Part shown: piece after piece, positions 1-8,667 of the stretch | Layout of the letters: every line of letters starts with the position of its first letter | How positions within the stretch are numbered: the first letter of the stretch is position 1 | DNA from: Arthrobacter sp. zg-Y20 | GTDB taxonomy: Bacteria; Actinomycetota; Actinomycetes; Actinomycetales; Micrococcaceae | Direction of reading: 5' to 3' | DNA length: 64,000 nucleotides | NCBI RefSeq assembly: GCF_030142075.1 | Contig: NZ_CP126241.1 | Coordinates: forward strand, 434,001-498,000 | Notes under the pieces: generated by a model | The model's input: the letters and a program-made list of their open reading frames with translations, nothing else | Database searches by the model: none | Told to the model about the DNA's origin: nothing | Translations under genes and position numbers: made by a program

Positions 1-2855
1 CCCAGCTGGATTTCCAGATCGGTGGCCTGTTCACCGGTCGAAGCGATGGCACCGGTGGTGCCCTCCGCCATCTGCTTGGCGTAGTCCGACATCCAGGTGT
101 CGATGTTCACTTCCTTCGGGATGCCCATGGCTTCCCGGGCCAAAGCGTTGGCAGCGTCCGCGTTGCCGGTCATGGCCAGCGCGTTGTCATAGAGCTGCGT
201 GTACGTCTCGCTAAGGACGCCCTGCATCTCCTCCTGGGTGTGGATGTTGTTGCCGTAGGCGTCGGTCTCACTGGCCATCGCCTGCAGCAACGCGATCCGC
301 GCCCCGGCCACCCCGTCCATGGCCGCGGCATTATCGCGCCCTGCCTTGGTGTTGATGTCCAGGTTGGGGCCATTGGCAGCCAGCGCCTCGTTGAAAGCAA
401 CTTGTGCCTCGACGGCACCGCGCTGCGCGTCCCGGCTAGACAGGTTGGCCAGCCCGGCCCGCACCAGCAGGTCCACGTATTTGTCCAGCTGCGCTACGGC
501 GCCGCTGGCGGTGAGGCCCATTTCCTCCAGCGCCTTGGCCATATCCTCGGTAATGGGGATTGCGTCCCCGGTTACAGAGGTCATGGAGCCCACCACCGTA
601 GTTAACCCCTCGGCGGAGAAGCCGGCGGCCTCCATGCGGGGCGGTATCTTGCCCATTGCCATATCCAGGATTTCCCAGTCCTGGAGGTCCACTCCAACGG
701 ACTGGCCGAGGGCGATCAGGCTGTCCCGGTACCCGGGCATGATGTCCAGGGCGTCCTGCGCGGACTGGCCATTCTTCTCGAACTCGGTGGCCAGTTTGTT
801 GAATGACAGGGCGGCGGTGTCGGCCGCGCCGTTGGAGACTAGGTCCCCAAGGCTATCGCCCACCTGGTTGAACCGGTCCTTCAGCTGGGTGAGCACGCCA
901 CCCTCGTGGCCCACCATTTGGAAAAGGTCCACCACGCCGCTCTCGAAGCGGCCCATCTTGTTGGTGCTCTCCTCCACCAGCCGGCTAACGGCGTCGCTGA
1001 CACCGTCCACCCCTTGGATGGTCTCGCTACCGAAGAATGTCCCCCACTCGGAGAACATGCCGTCCAGCGAGGACACCCCCTCCCCGCTCTTGGAGAGCTT
1101 GAGCACGGAGTTAGCCATCTGCTCCACGCTGGGGGAGAAATCGTGGGACGTAGCTTTACCTATCGCCGCCAGAGCCCCGATGGCCACCGCCGCGATGGTG
1201 GCGCCCTTGGCTACCTTGCCCAAGGTGCCGGGCAGACGCCCGCCCTCAGAGCCCAGGTTCCGGAAGTTCTTCACACCCTCCATCACCTTGGGAAGCAGCG
1301 TCATAAAGGCGCCGCCCACGAGTGCCACGGAACCAGCGGTGCCGGCCATGGCGATGCCGGACTCCAGCGCCGGGGTGGGGATTTTGCCGATCATATCCAC
1401 GGCGGACTCGCCGGCCTGCACCAGTGTGCGCAGTGCCTCGGACGCCGAGCCGCCGCCCTTGATGAACACGGTCTCCATGCTGCCGCCCAGTTTCTCCAGG
1501 TCCCCGGAGAGGTTGTCCTGGAGGATGGCTGCGGTGGTAGCTGCATAGCCCGCGTCGTTTACCTTGTCGGTCCAGTCTTGGATGCCCTCGCCGCCCTGCT
1601 TGTACAGAACGTTGGCGGCCCGAACGGCGTCGGCGCCGAAGATCACGGCGCTGGAGTGGTCCCGCTCCTCTTGGGTAAGGTCGGCCATGTTGGTCTGCAG
1701 CTGCTCGGCCAGCGCGGTCATGCCGATGAACTCGCCGTTGGCGTTGTACATGTTGATGCCGATTTTTTCCATTTCGGCGGCCGCCACGGAGGACGGCGCC
1801 TGCAGGTGCTGCAGCATCGACTTGAGCGACGTTCCGGCGTCGGACCCGACCAGCCCCGCCGAGGCGAACGCGGCCAGCGTGCCGGTGGCGGACTCAATGG
1901 TCACACCGGTGGCAGCAGCCACCAGGCCGGACTGGTTCAGGGCCATGCCCAGGTCCTCAACGGACCCCTGGGCCTTACCTGCACCCGCGGCCAGCAGGTC
2001 AGCAATGTGCGGGATGTCCTGGCCGGAGAGGCCGAACTGGGTCATGGCCGTGGCGGCCAGCTCAGCGGCCTGCCCCACATCCATGGCACCTGCAGCCGCC
2101 AGGGACAGCGAGCCGGTGAGGCCCCCGCCCAGGATGTCGTCCGCCGAGACGCCGGCCTTGGACAGCTCCTCGATGGCCCCGGCGGCTTCCTCGGCGGAAT
2201 AGGCCGTATCCGCGCCTGCCTCCATGGCGGCCTGGCGGAAGATGCCCATCTCGTCCGCGCTGGCGTGCGTGGCGGCTTCTACCCCGGACATCGCCTTATC
2301 GAACTCGGCAAACTTGGTAATCGAGAGCGCAGCGACGGCAACGGCGGCCGCGCCAAACCCCATCAGGGTTTCCCCGGACTCTTTCCAGGCTTCGTCGTTT
2401 TCCTCGGCGTCCTCCGCTAGGCGGCGGAGACTCAGCCCCGCCTCGTCTGCGGCGGCAGCGGCTTCCCCTGTGGCGGCGGCAGCGGCTTCCCCGGCGGCCT
2501 CCTGGCTCTGCGCGGCCTCGGTGGCGGCTTCCCCGGCGGCAGCCTGCGCGGCGGCCAGATCCTCGGCGGACTGGGTGGCGGTGCCGAGGTTTTCGGCGGA
2601 CGCCCCGGCAGCCTCACCGGCGGCGGTCAGCTCCTCCGCCGCCGAAGAGCTGGCCTCGGCGGCGGAATCCAGTGCCCCCGTTACATCGTCCGCCCCACCC
2701 TGCGCCTGACGCATCCCGGACTCAACCTGCTGGCCGGCGGTCCGGCCCTGCGTTGCCAGGTCCTGTGTGGCCTGGGTGGCCTGCCGCATGCTGGACCGGA
2801 ACTGGTCCACCTCCGCCCGGATACGGACTGTTACCTGACGCTCCGAACCTGCCAC
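1..2855 (-). CDS. Phage tail tape measure protein (TP901-type), C-terminus beyond the window
   Basis: This open frame runs off the left edge, giving about 951 visible codons. It starts at a GTG with a GGAGG ribosome site seven bases upstream. The first 140 residues are Gln- and Ala/Glu-rich and look coiled-coil. A hydrophobic stretch near residue 165 is followed by a TP901-like core (FDKAMSGVEAATHAS, then alanine-rich helices with MTQFGLSG). Further hydrophobic segments occur mid-protein. Tape measure proteins set tail length, fill the tail tube and help DNA entry. It lies just downstream of the frameshifted tail chaperone genes, the canonical position. The long plus-strand frames over this region are shadows of its biased codons. 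Confidence 0.93.
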   Translation of the reverse strand, partial: MAGSERQVTVRIRAEVDQFRSSMRQATQATQDLATQGRTAGQQVESGMRQAQGGADDVTGALDSAAEASSSAAEELTAAGEAAGASAENLGTATQSAEDLAAAQAAAGEAATEAAQSQEAAGEAAAAATGEAAAAADEAGLSLRRLAEDAEENDEAWKESGETLMGFGAAAVAVAALSITKFAEFDKAMSGVEAATHASADEMGIFRQAAMEAGADTAYSAEEAAGAIEELSKAGVSADDILGGGLTGSLSLAAAGAMDVGQAAELAATAMTQFGLSGQDIPHIADLLAAGAGKAQGSVEDLGMALNQSGLVAAATGVTIESATGTLAAFASAGLVGSDAGTSLKSMLQHLQAPSSVAAAEMEKIGINMYNANGEFIGMTALAEQLQTNMADLTQEERDHSSAVIFGADAVRAANVLYKQGGEGIQDWTDKVNDAGYAATTAAILQDNLSGDLEKLGGSMETVFIKGGGSASEALRTLVQAGESAVDMIGKIPTPALESGIAMAGTAGSVALVGGAFMTLLPKVMEGVKNFRNLGSEGGRLPGTLGKVAKGATIAAVAIGALAAIGKATSHDFSPSVEQMANSVLKLSKSGEGVSSLDGMFSEWGTFFGSETIQGVDGVSDAVSRLVEESTNKMGRFESGVVDLFQMVGHEGGVLTQLKDRFNQVGDSLGDLVSNGAADTAALSFNKLATEFEKNGQSAQDALDIMPGYRDSLIALGQSVGVDLQDWEILDMAMGKIPPRMEAAGFSAEGLTTVVGSMTSVTGDAIPITEDMAKALEEMGLTASGAVAQLDKYVDLLVRAGLANLSSRDAQRGAVEAQVAFNEALAANGPNLDINTKAGRDNAAAMDGVAGARIALLQAMASETDAYGNNIHTQEEMQGVLSETYTQLYDNALAMTGNADAANALAREAMGIPKEVNIDTWMSDYAKQMAEGTTGAIASTGEQATDLEIQL

Positions 2856-2898
2856 CGCGGCCTCCTACTCTCTATGTATTTATGCCGGCGGAGCCGTG

Positions 2899-3902
2899 TT
2901 ATTCGGTCTCCACCAGGTACAGCTTCTGCCCCGGGAACGTGCTGCGGTTCTTGTCCTGCTGGGCGGCCTCCAAGGCTTCGCAGCCGTGGCAGATGCCGTC
3001 ATCGTGCAGCTCGTAGCGGCCCACGTTCTCGTCCCCGCGGGTGCGGGAGTGCGGCAGCCCGCACCCCCGGCACAGCGAGTCCTCGTACAGCGTGAGCGCC
3101 AGCGCCATCATCCGGTCGACATCGCTGACCTTGCCGTCCAGGTCACGGCCCCGCATGACGGTAAACGGCCAGCCCTGCGCCCGCGCGGTACGGGCCTCCA
3201 GCAGGATGTGCGCCCAGCGGGAGTCCGCTAGGGCTTCCGCGATTTTGGGACGGTCACCACCGGCGCCTCGTTGGCGGCCCGGGAGAAGGCGCGGTTCCAG
3301 TTGTCGATCTGCGAGCTGCCGATGGTCTTTTCAATACGCTTGACCTGCTCGACGGTGAGGGACACCCACTCCGCACCGCGGCGCATCACGGTGCAGGCAG
3401 CCAGGACCCGCGCGGTGGTCTCATGCTCGATGACCTTGTTTGCGGCCTCCAGTGCCTGCGCCCGCAGCACGTTGTTGACTTCAGCCGGCGTGGTAACGCC
3501 CATGCGGCGGACGGTGTTCTTGGCCTCCTCGCGCGCCTCAGCGGCGGCCAGATCGATGGCTTCCTTGAGGTCCTTACGCACTTGGGCCCGGATGACCTCC
3601 ACCTCGGGCTGGGTCAGCGAGGAGACCCGGAATTCTTTTTTACTGGCGTGCAGCTGCGCATAGAGCGCGTCGATGCGCCCGTCCAGGTCCGTGGTGGGGG
3701 AGCCGCCCAGTGGCGCGTCCTCGGGGGATACCATGCGTTCCTGGATGCGGCGTTCTGCTTCCAGCTCCTCGATGTCGGCCAGCAGATCGGCGCGGGAGTA
3801 GAGCGTGACGGGGTGCGCCTTGCGCTGGCCCCCGGTCAGCCAGTCGTCCAGGTCCAGTTCTTCGGTGTCCTGCGCGGCGGGGGTGGTGTTCTCGGTGGTC
3901 AT
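2899..3902 (-). CDS. Tail assembly chaperone, long frameshifted product (gpGT-like)
   Basis: The upstream frame (3902 down to 3243) shifts by -1 at the heptamer C CCA AAA and continues to a stop at 2899. This gives about 334 residues: 220 from the first frame and 114 from the extension. The extension has no good start codon of its own near the junction, and its reading frame is open exactly across the slip site. It carries two CxxC pairs (CRGC and CHGC), suggesting a small zinc-binding fold. In lambda-like phages the long form binds the tape measure protein and recruits tail tube subunits. The next gene downstream is the tape measure gene, which fits. The frameshift is inferred from sequence, not shown. 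Confidence 0.85.
3212..3249 (-). promoter_or_regulatory. Programmed -1 ribosomal frameshift element
   Basis: The minus strand reads C CCA AAA at 3249-3243 in the zero frame, a canonical X XXY YYZ heptamer. After an eight-base spacer, GCCC (3234-3231), a bulged T and AGCGG (3229-3225) can pair with CCGCT (3220-3216) and GGGC (3215-3212) around an ACTC loop. That is a nine-base-pair stem-loop at the usual distance from the slip site. The zero-frame TAG stop (3230-3228) lies inside the stem. Confidence 0.85.
3228..3902 (-). CDS. Tail assembly chaperone, short product (gpG-like)
   Basis: This 224-residue acidic protein is made when ribosomes do not shift frame. It begins with an ATG preceded by AGAAGGAAAAA. 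The middle is predicted helical and charged, and the frame ends four codons after the slippery heptamer. It lies between the tail tube and tape measure genes, where siphophages place chaperone G. Such proteins coat the tape measure protein during tail assembly and are absent from virions. Assignment rests on synteny plus the frameshift element rather than on a recognised sequence motif. Confidence 0.85.
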   Translation of the reverse strand: MTTENTTPAAQDTEELDLDDWLTGGQRKAHPVTLYSRADLLADIEELEAERRIQERMVSPEDAPLGGSPTTDLDGRIDALYAQLHASKKEFRVSSLTQPEVEVIRAQVRKDLKEAIDLAAAEAREEAKNTVRRMGVTTPAEVNNVLRAQALEAANKVIEHETTARVLAACTVMRRGAEWVSLTVEQVKRIEKTIGSSQIDNWNRAFSRAANEAPVVTVPKSRKP

Positions 3903-3964
3903 TTTTTCCTTCTAGGCTCGGAGTAAAAAACGGGGTGCGGTGCAGGCTCAGTGTGGGAGGAGGC

Positions 3965-3999
3965 AAGCGCCCGCCCGGAGCCTAGACGGGCGGGCGCTT
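3965..3999 (-). terminator. Perfect hairpin between tail tube and tail chaperone genes
   Basis: Thirteen perfectly paired bases (AAGCGCCCGCCCG and its complement) close a nine-base loop. No T-run follows on either strand. It probably attenuates transcription or stabilises the 3' end of the abundant tail tube message, a common arrangement at this point in siphophage late operons. Confidence 0.6.
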
Positions 4000-4017
4000 G
4001 GGTCTGCGGTGGAGGGG

Positions 4018-4545
4018 CTAACCGCCGACGGGCGCGGTGCCCACGACAACTGCACGCTCGTCCACGTTGTCCTGGACCGAGAAGTCCTGGCGGAACTTCT
4101 CATAGCCAGCGCCGGACGGGGAAAGGATCTTCGGGGTGTTGGTCAGCACCTCGTACACCTGCACCTCGTCCGTGTCGCGGAAGTCCACGTCCTGGGCGCG
4201 TTCGCCGTCGTCCAGCTGCCCGATGCGCTGCGCCAGGTAGCCGTGCAGGCCCTTGGCCTGGAAGGTGTCCCACGGCAGGTCATCCGCCTTGTCCTTCCAG
4301 CGGAACATATCCATGCCGGCCTCGTAGTTGGTACGCCCCGGCGTGGAGCTGTTGGAGCTGGAGCACAGCGCCGGGTCAGTGATGGAATCATCACCGGTGG
4401 CGCCCAGGTTGTAGTTGGCGGCGGTAACCATGCACGAGAGCTCAAGGCCCGCGTTCAGTTCGGCCGCGGTCGGCTTGCGGAAGTTCACGAGGGAGGGGAC
4501 GAACACCAGCTTGCGGTTGGCGTCGGTGAGCATTTTCTGGCCCAT
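4018..4545 (-). CDS. Major tail (tail tube) protein
   Basis: This protein has 175 residues, a typical size for a tail tube subunit of actinobacteriophages. It begins MGQKMLTDANRKLVFVPS and has a mixed, beta-rich composition without membrane segments. It lies between the connector genes and the frameshifted tail chaperone, exactly where the major tail protein is expected, and is followed by a strong hairpin typical of highly expressed structural genes. The assignment is by position and general character; no diagnostic motif is visible. Confidence 0.75.
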   Translation of the reverse strand: MGQKMLTDANRKLVFVPSLVNFRKPTAAELNAGLELSCMVTAANYNLGATGDDSITDPALCSSSNSSTPGRTNYEAGMDMFRWKDKADDLPWDTFQAKGLHGYLAQRIGQLDDGERAQDVDFRDTDEVQVYEVLTNTPKILSPSGAGYEKFRQDFSVQDNVDERAVVVGTAPVGG

Positions 4546-4548
4546 GGG

Positions 4549-4833
4549 CTACTTACCTTCTTTCGGGGTGTCGGCGCCGCCCTTGTCGGAGGGCACCTGC
4601 TTGAGATTCTTGAACCGGGACAGCCACGACTCCGGCACAGGGTGCGAGAGTTTGAAGTGCGGTTTCGGGGTGTTGGTGTCGTACACATAGACCTTGCGCA
4701 CCGAGGGGGTGCGTTCGGGCTCGGTAACCTGGACCGCGGCGCCCTTGGCGGACGTGGCGGGTTCGCCAGTCTCACCTGATGCTGCTGCTGCGTCCGGTGT
4801 GTCGGGATTGGTTGCGTTTTTTCGGGTAGCCAC
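4549..4833 (-). CDS. Small phage protein of unknown function upstream of the tail tube gene
   Basis: This frame encodes 94 residues. The first half is low-complexity Ala/Thr/Glu-rich; the second half (RKVYVYDTNTPKPHFKLSHP) looks folded and beta-like. It begins with an ATG after TAAGGAGGCCCCTGT and ends three bases before the tail tube start codon, so the two are almost certainly cotranscribed. Many Arthrobacter-type phages have a small gene here. A tube-associated or head-tail role is possible but not shown. Confidence 0.6.
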   Translation of the reverse strand: MATRKNATNPDTPDAAAASGETGEPATSAKGAAVQVTEPERTPSVRKVYVYDTNTPKPHFKLSHPVPESWLSRFKNLKQVPSDKGGADTPKEGK

Positions 4834-4895
4834 AGGGGCCTCCTTAGGGGAAAGAAAGCCCCCACAAGCGGGAGCCAGATTCTGAAAATGAATAA

Positions 4896-5303
4896 TCAGC
4901 GCGAGCAGAAGACCGTGAACTCATCGACGGCAAATAGCGGGCGCAGATCGGTGTCGCTGAGTACGACATCGGTATCGGGCTGGACAGCCAGTGAGGCCGT
5001 GTGGCGCACAAGGCCGCAGTTCCACCCCGGAATATCCAATCGTCGGGAGATAAATGCTCGCCGCACGCGCTCCATGACGATCAGCACCGAATCGAAGGTG
5101 AGGCCCGCGTACGTGGCTTTCAGCCGAAAATTCAGCGTGTCTGCGTCCCCCGCCAATGCTGATCCTGACTCTTCCCCACCGCCGCCACCGAGAACGACGT
5201 AGGGATAGTCAGGAGAGGTCAGCTTCCCCGCCACATACCCAAGATGGGAGCTAATGTCCTCAGGCAGGAGTGCACTGAAGGCGTCGTAGTGGGGTTTACT
5301 CAT
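4896..5303 (-). CDS. Probable tail terminator protein
   Basis: The ATG at 5303 overlaps the end of the upstream gene by eight bases, so I prefer it over a longer frame. The 135-residue product (MSKPHYDAFSALLPED) has alternating beta and helical segments and a glycine run. Position between the HK97-gp10-like connector and the tail tube gene is that of the tail terminator, which caps the tail tube and joins it to the head. The call is mainly syntenic. Confidence 0.6.
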   Translation of the reverse strand: MSKPHYDAFSALLPEDISSHLGYVAGKLTSPDYPYVVLGGGGGEESGSALAGDADTLNFRLKATYAGLTFDSVLIVMERVRRAFISRRLDIPGWNCGLVRHTASLAVQPDTDVVLSDTDLRPLFAVDEFTVFCSR

Positions 5304-5679
5304 CCAGCACCTTCTCCACGACGTCCCCCATGGCTTCCAGAAGCGCCGGTTCCTCAGCTCGCAGGGCAATCAGCGGATCGGGCACGGTCCCGCCGCCGCC
5401 GCGGGATCCGCCGTAGATGGCAATGCCAACCAGCGAACCGAAGCCCTCGTTCTCCACGTGCGGGCCTATGACGGATTCAACAACGTCGCCTGACGTGCTC
5501 AGGTCGTAGCTGATTTCCCGGACACTTCGGAAGTGCCTGGACCCGGCAAAGTCCCTTTGGATTTGGTTCTTGATCTGCAGGCTGCCCTTGGATACCACCT
5601 GCCGCACAGCTGGCACGATATTCAACGACGCCATCTGCGAAGCCAACCGGTCTACCTCGGTGAAGTCGTAGTCGCTCAT
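5296..5679 (-). CDS. Head-tail connector / HK97 gp10-like neck protein
   Basis: This 127-residue protein starts MSDYDFTEVDRLASQM. It has an N-terminal helix, a central segment with IKNQIQRDF, and a C-terminal helix (EEPALLEAMGDVVEKVL), the layout seen in HK97 gp10-like minor structural proteins. It overlaps the upstream gene by four bases (ATGA) and the downstream gene by eight, so translation is coupled. It likely acts in completing the neck between head and tail. Confidence 0.65.
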   Translation of the reverse strand: MSDYDFTEVDRLASQMASLNIVPAVRQVVSKGSLQIKNQIQRDFAGSRHFRSVREISYDLSTSGDVVESVIGPHVENEGFGSLVGIAIYGGSRGGGGTVPDPLIALRAEEPALLEAMGDVVEKVLDE

Positions 5680-6083
5680 CCCAGCTCCTCCACCCGCAGC
5701 CGTTGAGCTGTCTGCGCCGACTTCTTATGCGGCCCGACGATTCGGTACACGCTGTTGGTCAGGGCCGGGTTCAAGCGAGCCTCGACTATTCGTGCCCGGT
5801 CACCTGTCTGGACAGGGCCGGCATTCACCGGGATGTCCAAGCGGGTGTCGACGATAGTGAACACTGCTCCGGCGGAAGTCCTTGCGACGGATTCCGCCAG
5901 GGTCTGTTGGACTTTGCACGCTCCCGAATAGACGGCCGTGTAGCTGGGGCTGACGACGCCAGTCTGGGGGTCCGTTACTGGCTTGCCGGGCCTGTCGATA
6001 ATGCAGGTGTCCAGCATCAGCTCTTCCACGTCCCGACGCGCTTCGAAGATGTCCTCTGGGTTGAAGAACGGCACCGCGGTCAA
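5676..6083 (-). CDS. Head-tail stopper / head closure protein
   Basis: The product has 135 residues and is beta-rich (CIIDRPGKPVTDPQTG, then YSGACKVQQTL, then AGPVQTGDRARIVEARLNP). This pattern resembles the small head-closure proteins of actinobacterial siphophages. It overlaps both neighbours by four bases, within the connector operon between the major capsid and tail genes. Its expected role is to plug the portal vertex after packaging and to provide the tail docking surface. Function is inferred from order and fold style. Confidence 0.6.
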   Translation of the reverse strand: MTAVPFFNPEDIFEARRDVEELMLDTCIIDRPGKPVTDPQTGVVSPSYTAVYSGACKVQQTLAESVARTSAGAVFTIVDTRLDIPVNAGPVQTGDRARIVEARLNPALTNSVYRIVGPHKKSAQTAQRLRVEELG

Positions 6084-6469
6084 CCCCCCAACGGCACGAT
6101 ATACATGCCGTATTCGGGGAGCCTCGCCACCGGGTTGAGCAGCTCGAGTTCGTAGGCCGTGAGGTACAGCTCGCCAGTTGAGACGGACGCATCCACCGTG
6201 ATGGATTTGGACCAGTCATCGGCCGATTTGCTGATCTGCCGGGCGCTGTCCGGGTTTTTCAGTACCCGGATGATCATGGAGACCATGACGTCCTGGACGG
6301 TCTCGGCCGTAACGACAGCCGGCGTTGCCGCCAGTTTGTCTTCGATGTCCGTGACCGTGGCTTTGATCCGCGTCCAAGCCCGTTTTGAGAAGCCGGGAAT
6401 GACGCGCTCCTCAGCAGCTGAGAGGGGGCGCCACGACCCCGAAATATTGGCTGCGCTGACCTCAACCAT
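6080..6469 (-). CDS. Head-tail adaptor protein (Gp19/Gp15-like)
   Basis: This 129-residue, mostly helical protein contains WRPLSAAEERVIPGFSKRAW near the start and a long helix VQDVMVSMIIRVLKNPDSAR in the middle. Helical adaptors of this size bind the portal ring directly. It is the first connector gene after the capsid block and overlaps the next gene by four bases. The N-terminal 'RPLSAAEE' style and the 'VMVSMIIRVLKNP' helix are typical of Gp19/Gp15/Gp42-type phage proteins. Confidence 0.65.
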   Translation of the reverse strand: MVEVSAANISGSWRPLSAAEERVIPGFSKRAWTRIKATVTDIEDKLAATPAVVTAETVQDVMVSMIIRVLKNPDSARQISKSADDWSKSITVDASVSTGELYLTAYELELLNPVARLPEYGMYIVPLGG

Positions 6470-6490
6470 GGTGCCCCCTCTCTCCTGTGG

Positions 6491-6886
6491 TTATTCCGAA
6501 ACCGACGATTCGCCGGTTTCGATGTTGCGCGTGACCGTCACTTCGGTGCCGTCCGGGCGGGTCGCCGTGTAGCTTTCCGTCCGGGGCTTGCGCGTGGTCT
6601 TGGGTACGGTCCGCTTCAATCCCGGCTTCACGGCGTTGACCGTTCCCGTCTTGATGGCTTCCTCGCCCGGGCTGGGCTGGACGGAGTGAGCCGTTTCGGT
6701 GGGATCTGTGGTGTCGGCCGGCCCGTCACCCGGTGCGGTGACGGAGGGCTTGGTGACGTCCGAGTCCAGGGTGGTGGTAGCGGTGCCGTTGCCCTCTGCA
6801 CCCCCGTCGATCTTGGGGGTTTCGGCGCTGGACTGGTCGCCGGCGGTGGCAGCTGCAGCTGCCTTGGCGTTTCTGGCAGTAGCCAT
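6491..6886 (-). CDS. Low-complexity small phage protein downstream of major capsid
   Basis: This 131-residue frame is rich in Ala, Thr, Pro and Lys in its first hundred residues, with a short structured C-terminus (YTATRPDGTEVTVTRNIETG). The ATG is preceded by GAAAGAGGAAACGCTC. It sits between the major capsid and the adaptor gene. Its role is unknown; head decoration or a DNA-contact function is possible given the basic middle segment, but nothing in the sequence decides this. Confidence 0.6.
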   Translation of the reverse strand: MATARNAKAAAAATAGDQSSAETPKIDGGAEGNGTATTTLDSDVTKPSVTAPGDGPADTTDPTETAHSVQPSPGEEAIKTGTVNAVKPGLKRTVPKTTRKPRTESYTATRPDGTEVTVTRNIETGESSVSE

Positions 6887-6933
6887 GAGCGTTTCCTCTT
6901 TCTAAGCGGTGGAGCGTGAGCGGGTGAGGGGAA

Positions 6934-7890
6934 CTAGGAGTTCCGGATGCCGCGTAGGCGGGCCGCGGCCTTGCCTCCGAAGATGGCAACGCCGCAGTAG
7001 AACTCGATGCGGGTGCGGTAGGCGGGCTTCTCCTGCAACTGGCCGAGGTCATCGACCATGACGCCGCCGTTGGTCAGGCCGGTGACGGCCTGGTCGCCTT
7101 CGTCCTGGCCGAACTTCACGGCGTAGATGGAGGAGGTGTCCGTGGCCGTTCCCTGGGTTTCGTTCTGGCCCAGGATCGGCGCGCCGGCGAGGTTGTTGCC
7201 CGGATCCAGAACGGGAATGCCGTTCCACATCAGCACGCGCTTGCCCGTCAGGTCCTCGCGGACCGTCTCGACGCCGCCGAGGCGTCGGCCGGCCGAGCGG
7301 ATTTTGCCCTGCAGGACGGAGTTGGCGTAAATCGCGCCGTTGTTGCCGTCAATTCCCGGGACGCGGGAGATCAGGTCGTCGAGCAGGTCGAAGAACGTCT
7401 GCGCGTCGGATGCCCCGTTACCGAGGACCGGGGAGCCGTTGGTGGCCGCGTCCAGTACTTGGTTGCCGGTGAGGCGCTTGCGTAGGCCGTCGAAGCCCTT
7501 GGGCTCCACGACGACGTCGCCGTTGAAGAAGTGGTCCTGGAACTTGTAGGAGGCCGCCTTGACCTTCATCGCCGTCTGGGTGGCCCGCTGGTCGTTGAGG
7601 TTGCCGCGGGTCTGCACGATGAACCGGTCAACGTCGGCGTCGCCGCCGAGGATGACCAGCTTCTCGGTGGACTGGTTGACCGTGCCGGTGGACTCGACGT
7701 AGGCCTCGTTGACGCCACGGAATGCGACGCCGGGCAGGGCCCCTTCCGAGTTGTAGGCGTAGGCGTTGCCTTCGATGTCCATGAGCGGGATGCGGTCAAG
7801 GATGGGGGAGTTCTGCACAAAGGTCTCGATGACCCCGCGCTGGAGGGTGTCCGTCGACAGTTTCGCCGACTCGACAAGGGTGACAGCCAT
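6934..7890 (-). CDS. Major capsid protein (HK97-fold type)
   Basis: The product has 318 residues and starts MAVTLVESAKLSTDTLQRGV. Features typical of HK97-fold capsids of this size class are the N-terminal PILDRIPLMDIEGNAYAY segment, the central helix-rich domain, ALRGIRNS-like basic C-terminal end, and a RTRIEFYCGVAIFGGKAAAR strand near the end. AAGGAG lies seven bases before the ATG, a strong ribosome site. It follows the scaffold gene and precedes the connector genes. It builds the icosahedral head. Confidence 0.88.
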   Translation of the reverse strand: MAVTLVESAKLSTDTLQRGVIETFVQNSPILDRIPLMDIEGNAYAYNSEGALPGVAFRGVNEAYVESTGTVNQSTEKLVILGGDADVDRFIVQTRGNLNDQRATQTAMKVKAASYKFQDHFFNGDVVVEPKGFDGLRKRLTGNQVLDAATNGSPVLGNGASDAQTFFDLLDDLISRVPGIDGNNGAIYANSVLQGKIRSAGRRLGGVETVREDLTGKRVLMWNGIPVLDPGNNLAGAPILGQNETQGTATDTSSIYAVKFGQDEGDQAVTGLTNGGVMVDDLGQLQEKPAYRTRIEFYCGVAIFGGKAAARLRGIRNS

Positions 7891-7942
7891 GGATGGCTCC
7901 TTCTCTGTTTAGGTGTGCCCGCGGGCTGTCGCCCTTGGGGTG

Positions 7943-8614
7943 TTACTTGGCGTTGGCGTATCCGGCCCGGAGAGTCCCGAGGCCGGGTGTGGTGATGACG
8001 CTCGTTTCGCCGCGAGCGCCCGCGCCGGGTACGACGCCCGGCCCGTGGGATGTTCCCCAGGTCCGGGCCCAGGTGTCCGCATCGGCTTCGATCTCTTCCT
8101 TCGTGGTGCCTTGGAGTCGCTCCGCAGCATTGAGATCGAGGCCCTTGGCCGCCGCTACCTGGTAGCGGAGAATGAGGGCGTCCTTCTGGGTGCCGGACTG
8201 CGTCAGGTCCCGGATCTCCGTGTCCTTGGCAGTGACTTCCGCCCGAAGGGTCTTGTTAGTGTCGCGTTCTTCGCGCAGCGCGTTCATGCCGGCCGCGCCC
8301 AGTGGTTCGTCCTCCGCTGCCGGTGTGCTCGGCGGGTTAGCGGGTACCGGCGGGAGCGGCGCCACAGGCGGGGCCGGGGTGGGCGTCGGCGGGGTTGCCG
8401 GCGGATTCCCGGCCGGAGGATCCGCCGGCGGCGTACCGGCAGGATCAGCAGGGGGAGTGGCTGGCGCGGCGGGAGGCGCCCCGGCTGGGTCGGTCTCCAT
8501 GACTGCGTCACCGAACTGCTGGCGGCGGAACTCGAACAGTGCTGCGAGGCCCCCGGGTGCGTACAGGTCGATGCCGTGCGCAGTGTTTGCAGGGGCGGGG
8601 TAGGAATTGTGCAT
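7943..8614 (-). CDS. Capsid scaffold protein
   Basis: This 223-residue protein has a proline- and alanine-rich stretch (about residues 40-95) followed by a charged helical segment (ALREERDTNKTLRAEVTAKD) that looks coiled-coil, as in phage scaffolds. It directly precedes the major capsid gene and has a GAGGAG ribosome site. No protease-like motif is visible, so a pure scaffold is likelier than a maturation protease. Scaffolds guide shell assembly and then exit. Confidence 0.7.
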   Translation of the reverse strand: MHNSYPAPANTAHGIDLYAPGGLAALFEFRRQQFGDAVMETDPAGAPPAAPATPPADPAGTPPADPPAGNPPATPPTPTPAPPVAPLPPVPANPPSTPAAEDEPLGAAGMNALREERDTNKTLRAEVTAKDTEIRDLTQSGTQKDALILRYQVAAAKGLDLNAAERLQGTTKEEIEADADTWARTWGTSHGPGVVPGAGARGETSVITTPGLGTLRAGYANAK

Positions 8615-8667
8615 TTGTGCTCCTCGTCGCGAGGTTGGACCCGCAGGCTTCGCGCCTCGGGCTGGAC

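Noticed and set aside
240-2709. Long plus-strand open frames (up to about 500 codons) in the first 2.7 kb
   Set aside because: They lie opposite the tape measure gene, whose minus-strand frame has a start, ribosome site and family features; the plus frames have biased low-complexity products caused by GC-rich third positions.
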